Positions 9,704 to 16,836 of a DNA stretch of 64,000 bases are shown here, piece after piece. The DNA lies in contig NZ_VZPP01000003.1 in assembly GCF_008801475.1 (NCBI RefSeq), positions 372,001 through 436,000 on the forward strand, read 5' to 3'. This DNA comes from Pseudomonas moorei. Its GTDB lineage: Bacteria; Pseudomonadota; Gammaproteobacteria; Pseudomonadales; Pseudomonadaceae. The translations under genes were made by a program, and so were the position numbers. The notes under the pieces were generated by a model. That model worked only from the letters and a program-made list of their open reading frames with translations, made no database searches and was not told the origin of the DNA. Each line of letters opens with the position of its first letter. The first letter of the stretch is position 1.

Positions 9704-9743
9704 GTGATTCAGTGATTCAGTGATTCAGTGATTCAGTGATTCA
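9704..9743. repeat. Tandem repeat, five exact copies of GTGATTCA
   Basis: Five perfect 8-bp units run from 9704 to 9743 without interruption. The last unit (9736-9743) supplies the TGA stop (complement of 9741-9743) of the minus-strand gene that follows. The unit length is not a multiple of three. Such an array is prone to slipped-strand copy-number change. Confidence 0.95.
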
Positions 9744-9998
9744 GGCCAGCACTTCACACATTCCGATCATCGAGCAGTCCACTTCGAACGGCCCGAAAAA
9801 GCCGCTTTCAGGTTCGACCGGCGGATTACCGGCCAGCATCCCCATGGCCTTGGCGGTCTCGATGTTACGCGCGATGCTGTGGTTGGCCTCGATGGCTCGT
9901 GCCACCCCGCCTATCGAACCTTGCCCGATCCCCAGCAAGGAAAATCCATTGGTGATGAATGCCAGAAAGGCAACGACCAAAAGCTTGCATCTGTTCAT
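9741..9998 (-). CDS. Small secreted or membrane-anchored hypothetical protein
   Basis: 85 residues. The N-terminus has one basic residue and then a hydrophobic run (LLVVAFLAFITNGFSLLGI), like a signal peptide or membrane anchor. The rest is neutral, with two Cys near the end (VDCSMIGMCEVLA) that could form a disulfide outside the cytosol. The start overlaps the stop of the upstream small gene as ATGA, which supports both being real. The stop codon lies inside the 8-bp tandem repeat. I do not recognise the family. Confidence 0.6.
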   Translation of the reverse strand: MNRCKLLVVAFLAFITNGFSLLGIGQGSIGGVARAIEANHSIARNIETAKAMGMLAGNPPVEPESGFFGPFEVDCSMIGMCEVLA

Positions 9999-10207
9999 GC
10001 TCCGCCGACTCCCGCGAGATCAGCCTGATCGACCATCGCCTGTTGGGCGCGGTGTTCAAACTGGATGCCGGGATGCGCGACTTGAATCGGCGCTTCGAAG
10101 GATTGTTGCGACTGCGGCGAAAGACTGACCGCCAGCACCATGACCAGGTAAAGACCGATAGCCATGTAGGCGCCATGTTTGGCAGAAGTGATGATTGCGC
10201 GGGCCAT
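9995..10207 (-). CDS. Small single-pass membrane protein, unknown
   Basis: 70 residues with one clear membrane helix (AYMAIGLYLVMVLAVSLS, about 14-31) and a polar C-terminal tail. ATG at 10207 is chosen over the in-frame ATG at 10225 because GGAG lies 6 bases before it. It is translationally coupled (ATGA) to the 85-residue gene. A dyad, TATCAGC-N3-TTGAT, at 10290-10305 sits about 85-100 bases upstream of the start. The same dyad recurs upstream of the 59-residue gene at 10837. Function unknown. Confidence 0.6.
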   Translation of the reverse strand: MARAIITSAKHGAYMAIGLYLVMVLAVSLSPQSQQSFEAPIQVAHPGIQFEHRAQQAMVDQADLAGVGGA

Positions 10208-10289
10208 GATGTTCTCCGTGGGCATGTTTCAATGTCCACAGGATCGATCAAAAAAGCGCGGATAACCAACGAGTCCGATCTATAGCAAC

Positions 10290-10305
10290 TATCAGCTTCG
10301 TTGAT
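10290..10305. promoter_or_regulatory. Dyad operator, copy 1 (TATCAGCTTCGTTGAT)
   Basis: A 16-base partial palindrome (ATCA-N7-TGAT on the minus strand), which is a LysR-type operator shape. Copy 2 at 10942-10957 matches it at 14 of 16 positions, and each copy lies about 85-120 bases upstream of a small minus-strand gene. Which regulator binds is unknown. Confidence 0.5.
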
Positions 10306-10322
10306 CATTGAAGCAGACTATT

Positions 10323-10448
10323 TCAGTCTTCAATAAAACTCATCAGGCGTTCACGGGCAGCGTCAGGCTCGCCGGGAATGGGCTGTGCAGCCGATAAAAT
10401 AGGGGTGGAATAGAGAAACAGCAGCACCACAGCCAGACGCATCGCCAT
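10323..10448 (-). CDS. 41-residue secreted peptide, unknown
   Basis: ATG at 10448 has AAGGA 8 bases upstream. The product starts MAMRLAVVLLFLYSTPILSA, a short textbook signal peptide with likely cleavage at LSA-AQ. Only about 20 mature residues remain (AQPIPGEPDAARERLMSFIE plus D). The stop is TGA at 10323-10325. It lies on the same strand as the neighbouring small genes but 115 bases upstream of the next. It is too short for homology judgement by eye; the good ribosome site and ideal signal sequence are the evidence. It could be a peptide signal, a toxin-like peptide or a periplasmic micro-protein. Confidence 0.5.
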   Translation of the reverse strand: MAMRLAVVLLFLYSTPILSAAQPIPGEPDAARERLMSFIED

Positions 10449-10561
10449 CTTGTCGATCCTTTTTCTTGAGAAGGAGTCAAAAAATCAGCGTCAAATTTAA
10501 ACGTGCAGTGGAGTGATATCAAGCAGAAGATTGATGGCTATTTGATGCTGTCGTAAATGCG

Positions 10562-10638
10562 TTATGCAGGAGCGACATCACTTCTACGCCTTTCGGTCCG
10601 CGGACGATCGATTGGCAAGTGACTTGGCTCCTGCATAA
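10562..10638. repeat. 77-nt nested palindrome
   Basis: The outer arms TTATGCAGGAGC (10562-10573) and GCTCCTGCATAA (10627-10638) are exact complements. Inside, CACTT (10579-10583) pairs with AAGTG (10617-10621), and the centre holds the perfect palindrome GTCCGCGGAC (10596-10605). It lies just past the stop of the 59-residue gene. It may act as a transcript end, a structured RNA or a decayed REPIN. Confidence 0.65.
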
Positions 10639-10657
10639 AGGGGGCAGGAAGTAGCTT

Positions 10658-10837
10658 TCAGTGTTGGGCTTTGTGATCCAGCGCGGCGTAGAAGTTGGCG
10701 CTCTGCTGCAGGTATTTCTGGGTGTAGCTCTGGGTGTGGGATTTTTTCTCGCTGATTTCAACGTTGGCACTGGCTGGCAGGGCAACGGAAGCAGAGATGG
10801 CGGAAGCGGCGATTACGGAGAAGAGATTGAAGTTCAT
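10658..10837 (-). CDS. Small secreted protein, unknown
   Basis: 59 residues from ATG at 10837, chosen because GAGGA lies 8 bases upstream; longer in-frame starts lack a site. The first 24 residues are a signal peptide (cleavage near SANV), leaving a polar mature part of about 36 residues rich in Ser, Gln, Lys and Tyr (HTQSYTQKYLQQSANFYAAL). It is probably periplasmic or secreted. The dyad copy at 10942-10957 lies about 105 bases upstream. I do not recognise the family. Confidence 0.65.
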   Translation of the reverse strand: MNFNLFSVIAASAISASVALPASANVEISEKKSHTQSYTQKYLQQSANFYAALDHKAQH

Positions 10838-10941
10838 GGCGGTATTCCTCGAAGTCAGTTGGCTTGCTTGCCCGGTGGGGCCGTGAAGCAAACTTAACCT
10901 TCGAGGGGCGCCGTCTTGAAATGCTTTGCAGCATTACCAGA

Positions 10942-10957
10942 TATCAGCCTCATTGAT
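10942..10957. promoter_or_regulatory. Dyad operator, copy 2 (TATCAGCCTCATTGAT)
   Basis: Same orientation and sequence class as the copy at 10290-10305, and the dyad extends one base further (TATCA...TGATA). It sits between the end of the lactonase gene and the 59-residue gene. Proposed to control the latter. Confidence 0.5.
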
Positions 10958-10993
10958 AGAACAGCGCAGGCCCCTTGGACCGGGGCCTGCGGC

Positions 10994-12169
10994 CTATTGT
11001 CGCAGCAAAAACTTGAGATCGCTCGGGGCGTCCATCGGCAACTTTTGCACGGTTTTACCCAGCAAACCGGTCTTGGCATCGCGCTCGACGACGACAATCT
11101 GGTTGCTCTTCTGATTGGCGATCAGCACAAATTTGCCACTGGGATCGAGGCTGAACTCACGCGGGTGGTCGCCTTCCACCGAACGACGTTGCAGCTCCTT
11201 GAGGTGGCCGGTTGCAGGGTCGATGGCGAACACCAGCAACTGATTGGCGGTGCCACGGTTGCTGACGTAAAGGAATTTGCCGTCTGCCGAGGCATGTAAC
11301 GCGGCGGCAGCCTTGTCCGAGACCGGCTGGCCGGCCGCCAGGTCGACCATCTGCGTCTGCACCAGCGAGCCGTCCCGGTAATCGAACACCGCCACCTGTG
11401 CACTCATCTCCATGGTCAGCCAGGCGCGTTTGCCATCGGCGCTGAACAGCAAATGCCGTGGCCCGCTGCCGGCAGGCAACTGGACGAACGCCGGCTTGGC
11501 CGGGGTCAATGGCAGGTCCGGGTTGGCCTTGGGATCGAAACGGTAGGCAAAAACCCTGTCCGCGCCCAGGTCATTGGAGAACACGTATCGGCCATCCGGC
11601 GCCGAGACCGTCGAATGCACGTGCGCCGACATCTGCCGCTCGGGATTGACCCGACTGGCCGGATGGCTGCTCATCTGCACCACCGGCTTGAGCGCACCGT
11701 CGGCACTCACCGGTAACACCGCCAGGGTGCCACCGGGATCTTCGGCCACCGAGTAGTTGCTGACAAACAGATGGCTGGCGTCAGCGCTGAGGCTCGAATG
11801 CGTCGGTTCATTGCCCAGGCTCTGCACCTGATTGATCAGGCTCAGCTCATGGGTCTTGGGGTCGATTGCGTAGCTGCTCACTCGCCCTACCGGATCGGTC
11901 TGGCCGGGGCCGTTTTCATTGACCACGAACAGACGACGCTGATCCTTTGACAGGGTCAGCCAGGAGGGATTTTCGCTTTTGACCACTTGCAGGGGTTTGG
12001 CGTCGATCTGCCCGGTCGCGCTGTCGAAATGCAGCCGATAGAGGCCCTGGCTTTGTCCGGCGGTGTACGAACCCACCAGCAGTTGATAGTCCTCGGCAGA
12101 AGCGACTTGAACGCCCATCGCACCGATGCTGCCGGCCATGAACAATGGCCAGAAGTTACGCATCCTCAT
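10994..12169 (-). CDS. Lactonase family protein (secreted seven-bladed beta-propeller)
   Basis: About 391 residues of the 6-phosphogluconolactonase-like (YbhE/Pgl, Lactonase PF10282) fold. A signal peptide ends at VASA-ED. The mature part begins YQLLVGSYTAGQSQGLYRL and shows repeated blades with SNRGTANQLLVFAID and SNDLGADRVFAYRFD, typical of the family. The signal sequence argues for a periplasmic role rather than the pentose-phosphate step. Several ATGs (12163, 12169, 12175, 12193) could be the start and none has a clean ribosome site; 12169 is a compromise. The start region overlaps the end of the DUF5629 gene in another frame. Confidence 0.8.
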   Translation of the reverse strand: MRMRNFWPLFMAGSIGAMGVQVASAEDYQLLVGSYTAGQSQGLYRLHFDSATGQIDAKPLQVVKSENPSWLTLSKDQRRLFVVNENGPGQTDPVGRVSSYAIDPKTHELSLINQVQSLGNEPTHSSLSADASHLFVSNYSVAEDPGGTLAVLPVSADGALKPVVQMSSHPASRVNPERQMSAHVHSTVSAPDGRYVFSNDLGADRVFAYRFDPKANPDLPLTPAKPAFVQLPAGSGPRHLLFSADGKRAWLTMEMSAQVAVFDYRDGSLVQTQMVDLAAGQPVSDKAAAALHASADGKFLYVSNRGTANQLLVFAIDPATGHLKELQRRSVEGDHPREFSLDPSGKFVLIANQKSNQIVVVERDAKTGLLGKTVQKLPMDAPSDLKFLLRQ

Positions 12170-12464
12170 TTTCATCGTCTTCATCATCGTCATCGTTGTC
12201 ACCGCCAATGACGTCACCGAGGCAAACCAGGCGATGTTCACCAGAATCACCCGTGATCAACCAGCTTTGCAAAGTGCTGTCGAAGCTAGCGGCCTGGATT
12301 TGCGCCGGCGTGAACTCCCAATGCTTGGCCGCTCGACCGTCCATGCATTCGATGTGCAGGTTGTCGTCCTCGTCGAGGGAAAATTCGAAGGCGTGCAGCC
12401 CGTCGATTTCCACCATACCGCAGTGTTCGAGGACGTTGAGTAAGGTGTCAGTGGCAGCAGTCAT
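12156..12464 (-). CDS. DUF5629 family protein
   Basis: 102 residues from ATG at 12464 (MTAATDTLLNVLEHCGMVEI). It is a small acidic cytosolic protein with an extreme acidic tail (GGDNDDDDEDDENEDA). The body resembles the Pseudomonas-restricted DUF5629 family by recall; no biochemical role is known. The tail codons overlap the Met/Thr/Lys-rich start region of the lactonase gene, so the two are likely coupled. Confidence 0.65.
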   Translation of the reverse strand: MTAATDTLLNVLEHCGMVEIDGLHAFEFSLDEDDNLHIECMDGRAAKHWEFTPAQIQAASFDSTLQSWLITGDSGEHRLVCLGDVIGGDNDDDDEDDENEDA

Positions 12465-12536
12465 GGCATTCAATCTTTGGAAGGGAAAGACGCAATGATA
12501 GCTCATGGGTTTGCGGACTGTTCCACACAATCCGTG

Positions 12537-12563
12537 GATGCGGGCTTGCCCGCTCCCACGGGG
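12537..12563. repeat. Single REP half, GGGCTTGCCCGC type
   Basis: GATGCGGGCTTGCCCGCTCC leads into CACGGGG between the DUF5629 gene and the aldehyde dehydrogenase stop. No inverted partner lies within 150 bases. Confidence 0.7.
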
Positions 12564-12577
12564 ACTGTCACCCGCGA

Positions 12578-14158
12578 TCAGATCGCGTCGCGGGAGGGCT
12601 TGCCATCCACCAGGCGCTGAATGCCCAGCGGATTAGCATTCTGCAACGCCTCCGGCAGCAGGTTGTCCGGGTAATTCTGGAAGCACACCGGGCGCAGGAA
12701 ACGGTCGATGGCCAGGGTGCCCACCGACGTGCCGCGAGCGTCCGACGTCGCCGGATACGGCCCGCCATGCACCATCGAATCGCACACCTCGACACCGGTG
12801 GGATAGCCGTTGATCAGGATTCGCCCGACCTTCTGCTCCAGCAAGGCCGTGAGCTCACCGAACTGTTCAAAGTCAGCCTGTTCACCCAAGATCGTCGCGG
12901 TCAACTGACCGTGCAGCCCATTCAATGCAGCGTGCAGTTGTGCCTGATCGGCCACTTCCACCACTACGGTGGTCGGGCCAAACACTTCCTCTTGCAGTAC
13001 CTTGTCGCCGTTGATCAGCAAGCTGACATCTGCCTTGAACAGTTGCGGCTGCGCTTGATGACCTTGTTGCGGTTTGCCCGCCAGGTGCTCGATGCCCGGA
13101 TGACCGGAAAGCTTTTGCAGGCCCTTGCCATAGCTGCCCAGGGTTCCGGCGTTGAGCATGGTTTGCGCCGGTTGATCGGCCATCATGTCGGCGAGCAATT
13201 TGAGGAACGCGCTGAACTGCGGCGAACGGATACCGATAACAAGGCCGGGGTTAGTGCAGAACTGACCACAGCCCTGAACCACGGAAGCCGACAGGCCACG
13301 GGCAATGGTTTCCGTGCGCTCTTGCAGTGCCTGGGGCAGCACGATCACCGGGTTGATGCTCGACATCTCGGCGAACACCGGTATCGGTTGTGCACGCGCC
13401 GCCGCCATGTCGCACAGCGCCCTGCCGCCCTTGAGCGAACCGGTGAAGCCCACCGCCTGAATGGCCGGATGCTTGACCAGTGCTTCGCCGACGCCAGCGC
13501 CGTAGATCATGTTGAAAACGCCGGTCGGCATCCCGGTCTTTTGCGCCGCGCGGACGATGGCATCGGCCACCTGCTCCGCCGTGGCCATGTGTCCACTGTG
13601 GGCCTTGAACACCACCGGGCAACCGGCGGCCAGTGCCGCAGCGGTATCGCCACCCGCGGTGGAAAAGGCCAGGGGAAAATTGCTCGCTCCAAACACTGCC
13701 ACCGGCCCGAGGCCGATGCGGTACTGGCGCAGATCGGGTCGCGGCAGCGGTTGGCGCTCAGGCAGCGCCTGGTCGATGCGCGCCCCGTAGAAGTCGCCGC
13801 GCCGCAGCACCTTGGCGAACAAACGCATCTGCCCGCTGGTGCGGCCGCGCTCGCCGATGATCCGTGCCGCTGGCAGCGCGGTTTCACGGCAAACCAGCGT
13901 CACGAACGCGTCACCCAGGGCATCGAGTTCATCGGCGATGGCTTCGAGAAACTGCGCGCGACGCTCGGCGCTCAAGTGGCGATAAGCAGGGTACGCCAGG
14001 GCCGCAGCCTTGGCGGCGGCATCGACCTCCTCCGGTGTCGCCTGGTAGAAATCATGGGGCAGCGCTTCGCCCGTTTCGGCGTCGACACTCTGCAGTTTGA
14101 CGGTGCCCAGCGCGCTGCGCTGGCCGCCGATGTAGTTGTGGCCAAGAATCCGGGTCAT
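12578..14158 (-). CDS. 2-oxoglutarate (alpha-ketoglutaric) semialdehyde dehydrogenase
   Basis: NADP-type aldehyde dehydrogenase of 526 residues that would oxidise 2,5-dioxopentanoate to 2-oxoglutarate, the last step of oxidative pentonate and hexarate pathways. Visible signs are the FGASNFPLAF cofactor segment, VGFTGSLKGG and the catalytic Cys in GQFCTNPGL. The sequence is of the KGSADH-III type seen in hydroxyproline and sugar-acid clusters. ATG at 14158 has GAGG 8 bases upstream. The gene starts 10 bases after the FAH-family gene, so they are co-transcribed. The family call is firm; the exact substrate rests on context. Confidence 0.85.
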   Translation of the reverse strand: MTRILGHNYIGGQRSALGTVKLQSVDAETGEALPHDFYQATPEEVDAAAKAAALAYPAYRHLSAERRAQFLEAIADELDALGDAFVTLVCRETALPAARIIGERGRTSGQMRLFAKVLRRGDFYGARIDQALPERQPLPRPDLRQYRIGLGPVAVFGASNFPLAFSTAGGDTAAALAAGCPVVFKAHSGHMATAEQVADAIVRAAQKTGMPTGVFNMIYGAGVGEALVKHPAIQAVGFTGSLKGGRALCDMAAARAQPIPVFAEMSSINPVIVLPQALQERTETIARGLSASVVQGCGQFCTNPGLVIGIRSPQFSAFLKLLADMMADQPAQTMLNAGTLGSYGKGLQKLSGHPGIEHLAGKPQQGHQAQPQLFKADVSLLINGDKVLQEEVFGPTTVVVEVADQAQLHAALNGLHGQLTATILGEQADFEQFGELTALLEQKVGRILINGYPTGVEVCDSMVHGGPYPATSDARGTSVGTLAIDRFLRPVCFQNYPDNLLPEALQNANPLGIQRLVDGKPSRDAI

Positions 14159-14168
14159 GGGTAACGCC

Positions 14169-15161
14169 TCACAAGGTGCCGACGGAGCCGGGTTCGAATA
14201 CCGCTTCGACCGGCGAAATGCCATTGATCAATGGCGCGCCGAACTCGGCCTGACTGATTTCGAACACGTCACCAGGACGGGTGCGCACACCCTCGGCGAA
14301 CGACAGGGTCGCGGTGCCGAAGAAATGAATGTGCACGTCCCCCGGGCGCAGGAACTGGCTGTACTTGAAATGGTGATATTCCAGGTTGGCCAGGCTGTGG
14401 CACATGTTCGCTTCGCCGCTGAGGAACTCGTTCTGCCACAGCACTTCACCGTCCCGCAGGATGCGGCTGGTACCGGCCAGGTGCTGCGGCAGATCGCCGA
14501 CTCGCAGTTCCGGCCCGTAGCTGCAACTGCGCAATTTTGAATGGGCCAGATACAGGTAGTTCTTGCGTTCCATCACGTGATCGGAGAACTCGTTGCCCAC
14601 GGCAAAACCTAGGCGATAGGGTTTGCCATTGTGGCCGATGACATACAGGCCGCTGATTTCAGGCTCTTCACCAGCATCTTCGGCAAACAGCGGCAACGGG
14701 AACGGCTCGCCTGGACGCACGACAATGCTGCCGTCGCCCTTGTAAAACCATTCAGGCTGCACGCCGGCCTCACCCGCTTCGGGCTTACCGCCCTCCACGC
14801 CCCACTTGAAGATGCGCATGGTGTCGGTCATCGCCGTTTCGTCACCAGCCTGCTGATGCATTTTGTCCCGGGCCGAAGCGCTGCCCAGGTGCGTCAGTCC
14901 GGTGCCGCTGATCAGCATGTGCGCCGGGTCGGGATGATCCAGTGGCGGCAGGATGCGCAGTTGCGCCAGCAGTTCGGCGTAGTCATGGCTGATCCCCAGC
15001 CCCAGTTTTTTCACTTGCTGCTCGAGGTTGACCCCGGCCTCGATCGCCGCCAGTGCCAGGTCACGAACCGTGCGCGCGTCCTGCACCTCACGCACCATTC
15101 CTTGCTCGACGACGCCAACCCGACGCTCGCCGTTACTCAATTCGAACTGAACCAGACGCAT
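14169..15161 (-). CDS. GguC/AraD1-type FAH-family protein, probable 2-keto-3-deoxypentonate dehydratase
   Basis: 330 residues of the fumarylacetoacetate hydrolase superfamily, matching the GguC/AraD1 group (MRLVQFELSNGERRVGVVEQ, then LISGTGLTHLGSASARDKMH). The C-terminal half has the metal-binding region typical of the fold (VGNEFSDHVMERKNYLYLAHSKL contains conserved Glu and Asp). In sugar-acid clusters these enzymes dehydrate 2-keto-3-deoxypentonate to 2-oxoglutarate semialdehyde. That fits exactly between the IlvD/Edd dehydratase and the semialdehyde dehydrogenase here. ATG at 15161 has AGGAG 6 bases upstream. Confidence 0.75.
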   Translation of the reverse strand: MRLVQFELSNGERRVGVVEQGMVREVQDARTVRDLALAAIEAGVNLEQQVKKLGLGISHDYAELLAQLRILPPLDHPDPAHMLISGTGLTHLGSASARDKMHQQAGDETAMTDTMRIFKWGVEGGKPEAGEAGVQPEWFYKGDGSIVVRPGEPFPLPLFAEDAGEEPEISGLYVIGHNGKPYRLGFAVGNEFSDHVMERKNYLYLAHSKLRSCSYGPELRVGDLPQHLAGTSRILRDGEVLWQNEFLSGEANMCHSLANLEYHHFKYSQFLRPGDVHIHFFGTATLSFAEGVRTRPGDVFEISQAEFGAPLINGISPVEAVFEPGSVGTL

Positions 15162-15203
15162 GAATCTCTCCTGTAAACACAGAACTCGGGCGCACCTGAC
15201 TCC

Positions 15204-15296
15204 CTGTGGGAGCGGGCTTGCCCGCGATGACGGCAGCACATTCAACATTCATGTGCCAGATAGATTGCTATCGCGGGCAAGCCCGCTCCCACAGGG
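15204..15296. repeat. REPIN, GGGCTTGCCCGC type
   Basis: CTGTGGGAGCGGGCTTGCCC begins at 15204 and its exact inverse ends at 15296. It lies between the MFS gene and the FAH-family gene on the minus strand. Confidence 0.9.
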
Positions 15297-15320
15297 ATAG
15301 TGGTGATTTCCAGTTATGGG

Positions 15321-16643
15321 TCAGGTGCGGGTTGCGCCGCGGGCACTGGCGGCAAACTCATCGGCCGGCAGCACGTGCTTGCGTTCCAGCAGGCGATAGA
15401 CCACGCCGGTCAGCACCAGGCCGAACAGCATGACGCCGGACAGAAAGTACAAACCCGAGGCCAGGTTGCCGGTGTATTCCTTGAGCGCACCGATCACAAA
15501 CGGGCCGATGTAGCCGCCGAGGTTGCCCACCGAGTTGATCAAGGCAATCCCCGCCGCTGCGCTGGCGCCGGCAAAGAAGCGGCCGGGCAAGGTCCAGAAG
15601 ATCGCCGTGCAGGAAAACAGCGCGAATGCCACCAGGCAAAGCGCTGCCAGCTGCAGCACCGGCACCGACAGCCAGGCGCTGAAGAACAAGCCGATGGCAC
15701 CCAATACATAAAGCACCGCGAGGTGGCCGTAGCGATCGTTCAGACGGTCGGAACTGCGCGGAATGATCAGCAAGCCGATGATTCCGAAAATGTACGGCAC
15801 CGATGAAACGAACCCGGTCACCAGATCGCTGCCGCCAAATTGCTTGATCAGCGTCGGCAGCCACAGGCCCAGGCCATAGATGCTCAGCGTCACCGGCAGG
15901 TAGAACAGCGCCAACAACAACACACGCTTGTCCTTGAGGGCATGCAAGGGGTTGCCGTGGCGGGTCTGGCCGTACTGTTCCAGGTCTTTTTTCAGCTCGC
16001 CGGTCAGCCAGTCTTTCTCGGACTGGTCCATCCATTTCACCTGTTGCGGGCCGTCCGGCAGGTAACGCAGCACCGGCCAGGTCAGCAGGATCGCCGGGGT
16101 GCCAATGACGATGAACAACCATTGCCAGCCATGCAGTCCGAGCACGCCGTCCATGCCCAGCAATCCGCCGGACACCGGCCCGGTGATCATCATCGCGATG
16201 GGTTGGGACAGGATGAACAGCCCGAGGATCTTGCCGCGATGGCGCACCGGGAACCACTGGGTGATGTAGTAGAGAACGCCCGGGAAGAACCCGGCTTCGG
16301 CTGCACCGAGCAGGAAACGCATTACATAGAAGCTGTTCGGCCCCTGGACGAAGGCCATGCCGATGGTGATGGCGCCCCAGGTGATCATGATCCGCGCGAA
16401 CCAGCGCCGCGCACCGAAGCGGTCGAGCATCAGGTTGCTGGGGATTTCCAGCAGGAAGTAACCAATGAAGAACAGCCCTGCGCCTAGACCGTAAGCCGCA
16501 TCGCCCAGGCCGATGTCGGCGCCCATGTGCAATTTGGCGAAGCCCACGGCGGAGCGATCCACATAGGCGATCAGGTACAGCAGGATCAGGAAGGGAATCA
16601 GTTTCAGCGTGATGCGGCGAACAAGCCGCAGTTCCTGGCTCAT
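15321..16643 (-). CDS. MFS transporter, anion:cation symporter family (probable aldonate importer)
   Basis: 440 residues with 12 predicted membrane helices. It has the N-terminal pattern of the ACS branch (YLIAYVDRSAVGFAKLHM) and the conserved loop DRFGARRWFARIMITWG. This branch includes glucarate, galactonate and phthalate importers. It is the first gene of the minus-strand unit, and its promoter (TTGTTG-N17-TATAGT, 16759-16731) carries a GntR operator in the spacer. Together with the enzymes around it, import of a sugar acid is the best reading; the exact substrate is not visible. Confidence 0.82.
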   Translation of the reverse strand: MSQELRLVRRITLKLIPFLILLYLIAYVDRSAVGFAKLHMGADIGLGDAAYGLGAGLFFIGYFLLEIPSNLMLDRFGARRWFARIMITWGAITIGMAFVQGPNSFYVMRFLLGAAEAGFFPGVLYYITQWFPVRHRGKILGLFILSQPIAMMITGPVSGGLLGMDGVLGLHGWQWLFIVIGTPAILLTWPVLRYLPDGPQQVKWMDQSEKDWLTGELKKDLEQYGQTRHGNPLHALKDKRVLLLALFYLPVTLSIYGLGLWLPTLIKQFGGSDLVTGFVSSVPYIFGIIGLLIIPRSSDRLNDRYGHLAVLYVLGAIGLFFSAWLSVPVLQLAALCLVAFALFSCTAIFWTLPGRFFAGASAAAGIALINSVGNLGGYIGPFVIGALKEYTGNLASGLYFLSGVMLFGLVLTGVVYRLLERKHVLPADEFAASARGATRT

Positions 16644-16730
16644 GAGATCGGTCTCCGATTGTTGTTTTTATAGAACCTCGGGAGACGCCTCTCACGGAAA
16701 ACCGTCAGGGCCATCCCTCCGTTGAAAGCA

Positions 16731-16759
16731 ACTATATAGTAATACTAATTACCCAACAA
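16731..16759 (-). promoter_or_regulatory. Sigma-70 promoter of the MFS gene with operator in the spacer
   Basis: The minus strand reads TTGTTG (16759-16754), 17 bases, then TATAGT (16736-16731). The spacer is almost filled by the palindrome TAGTATTACTA (16747-16737). This matches the GntR/FCD pattern TNGTNNNACNA, so bound regulator would block RNA polymerase. Confidence 0.6.
16737..16747. promoter_or_regulatory. GntR/FCD operator 1 (TAGTAATACTA)
   Basis: A perfect inverted repeat around a central base that fits TNGTNNNACNA. It is placed inside the promoter of the minus-strand MFS gene. Confidence 0.6.
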
Positions 16760-16809
16760 CACTTCCAAACAGGTCAATTTACGCTTATGTTAGGCGCAAG
16801 CTTGAACCA

Positions 16810-16822
16810 TATAGTCATACAA
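16810..16822. promoter_or_regulatory. GntR/FCD operator 2 (TAGTCATACAA) overlapping a -10-like TATAGT
   Basis: TAGTCATACAA at 16812-16822 fits the same TNGTNNNACNA pattern as operator 1, 75 bases away centre to centre. It overlaps TATAGT (16810-16815), a possible -10 for the plus-strand dehydratase; the -35 is weak. Confidence 0.55.
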
Positions 16823-16836
16823 TAAGAGAATCGATC

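Noticed and set aside
9594..9743. Possible CRISPR-like array from repeated GCGAGC units and the 8-bp repeat
   Set aside because: Units are inverted REPs and an 8-bp direct repeat without spacers; no cas genes are nearby.
10301..10312. Anr/Fnr-like box (TTGATCATTGAA)
   Set aside because: Spacing and second half do not fit TTGAT-N4-ATCAA.
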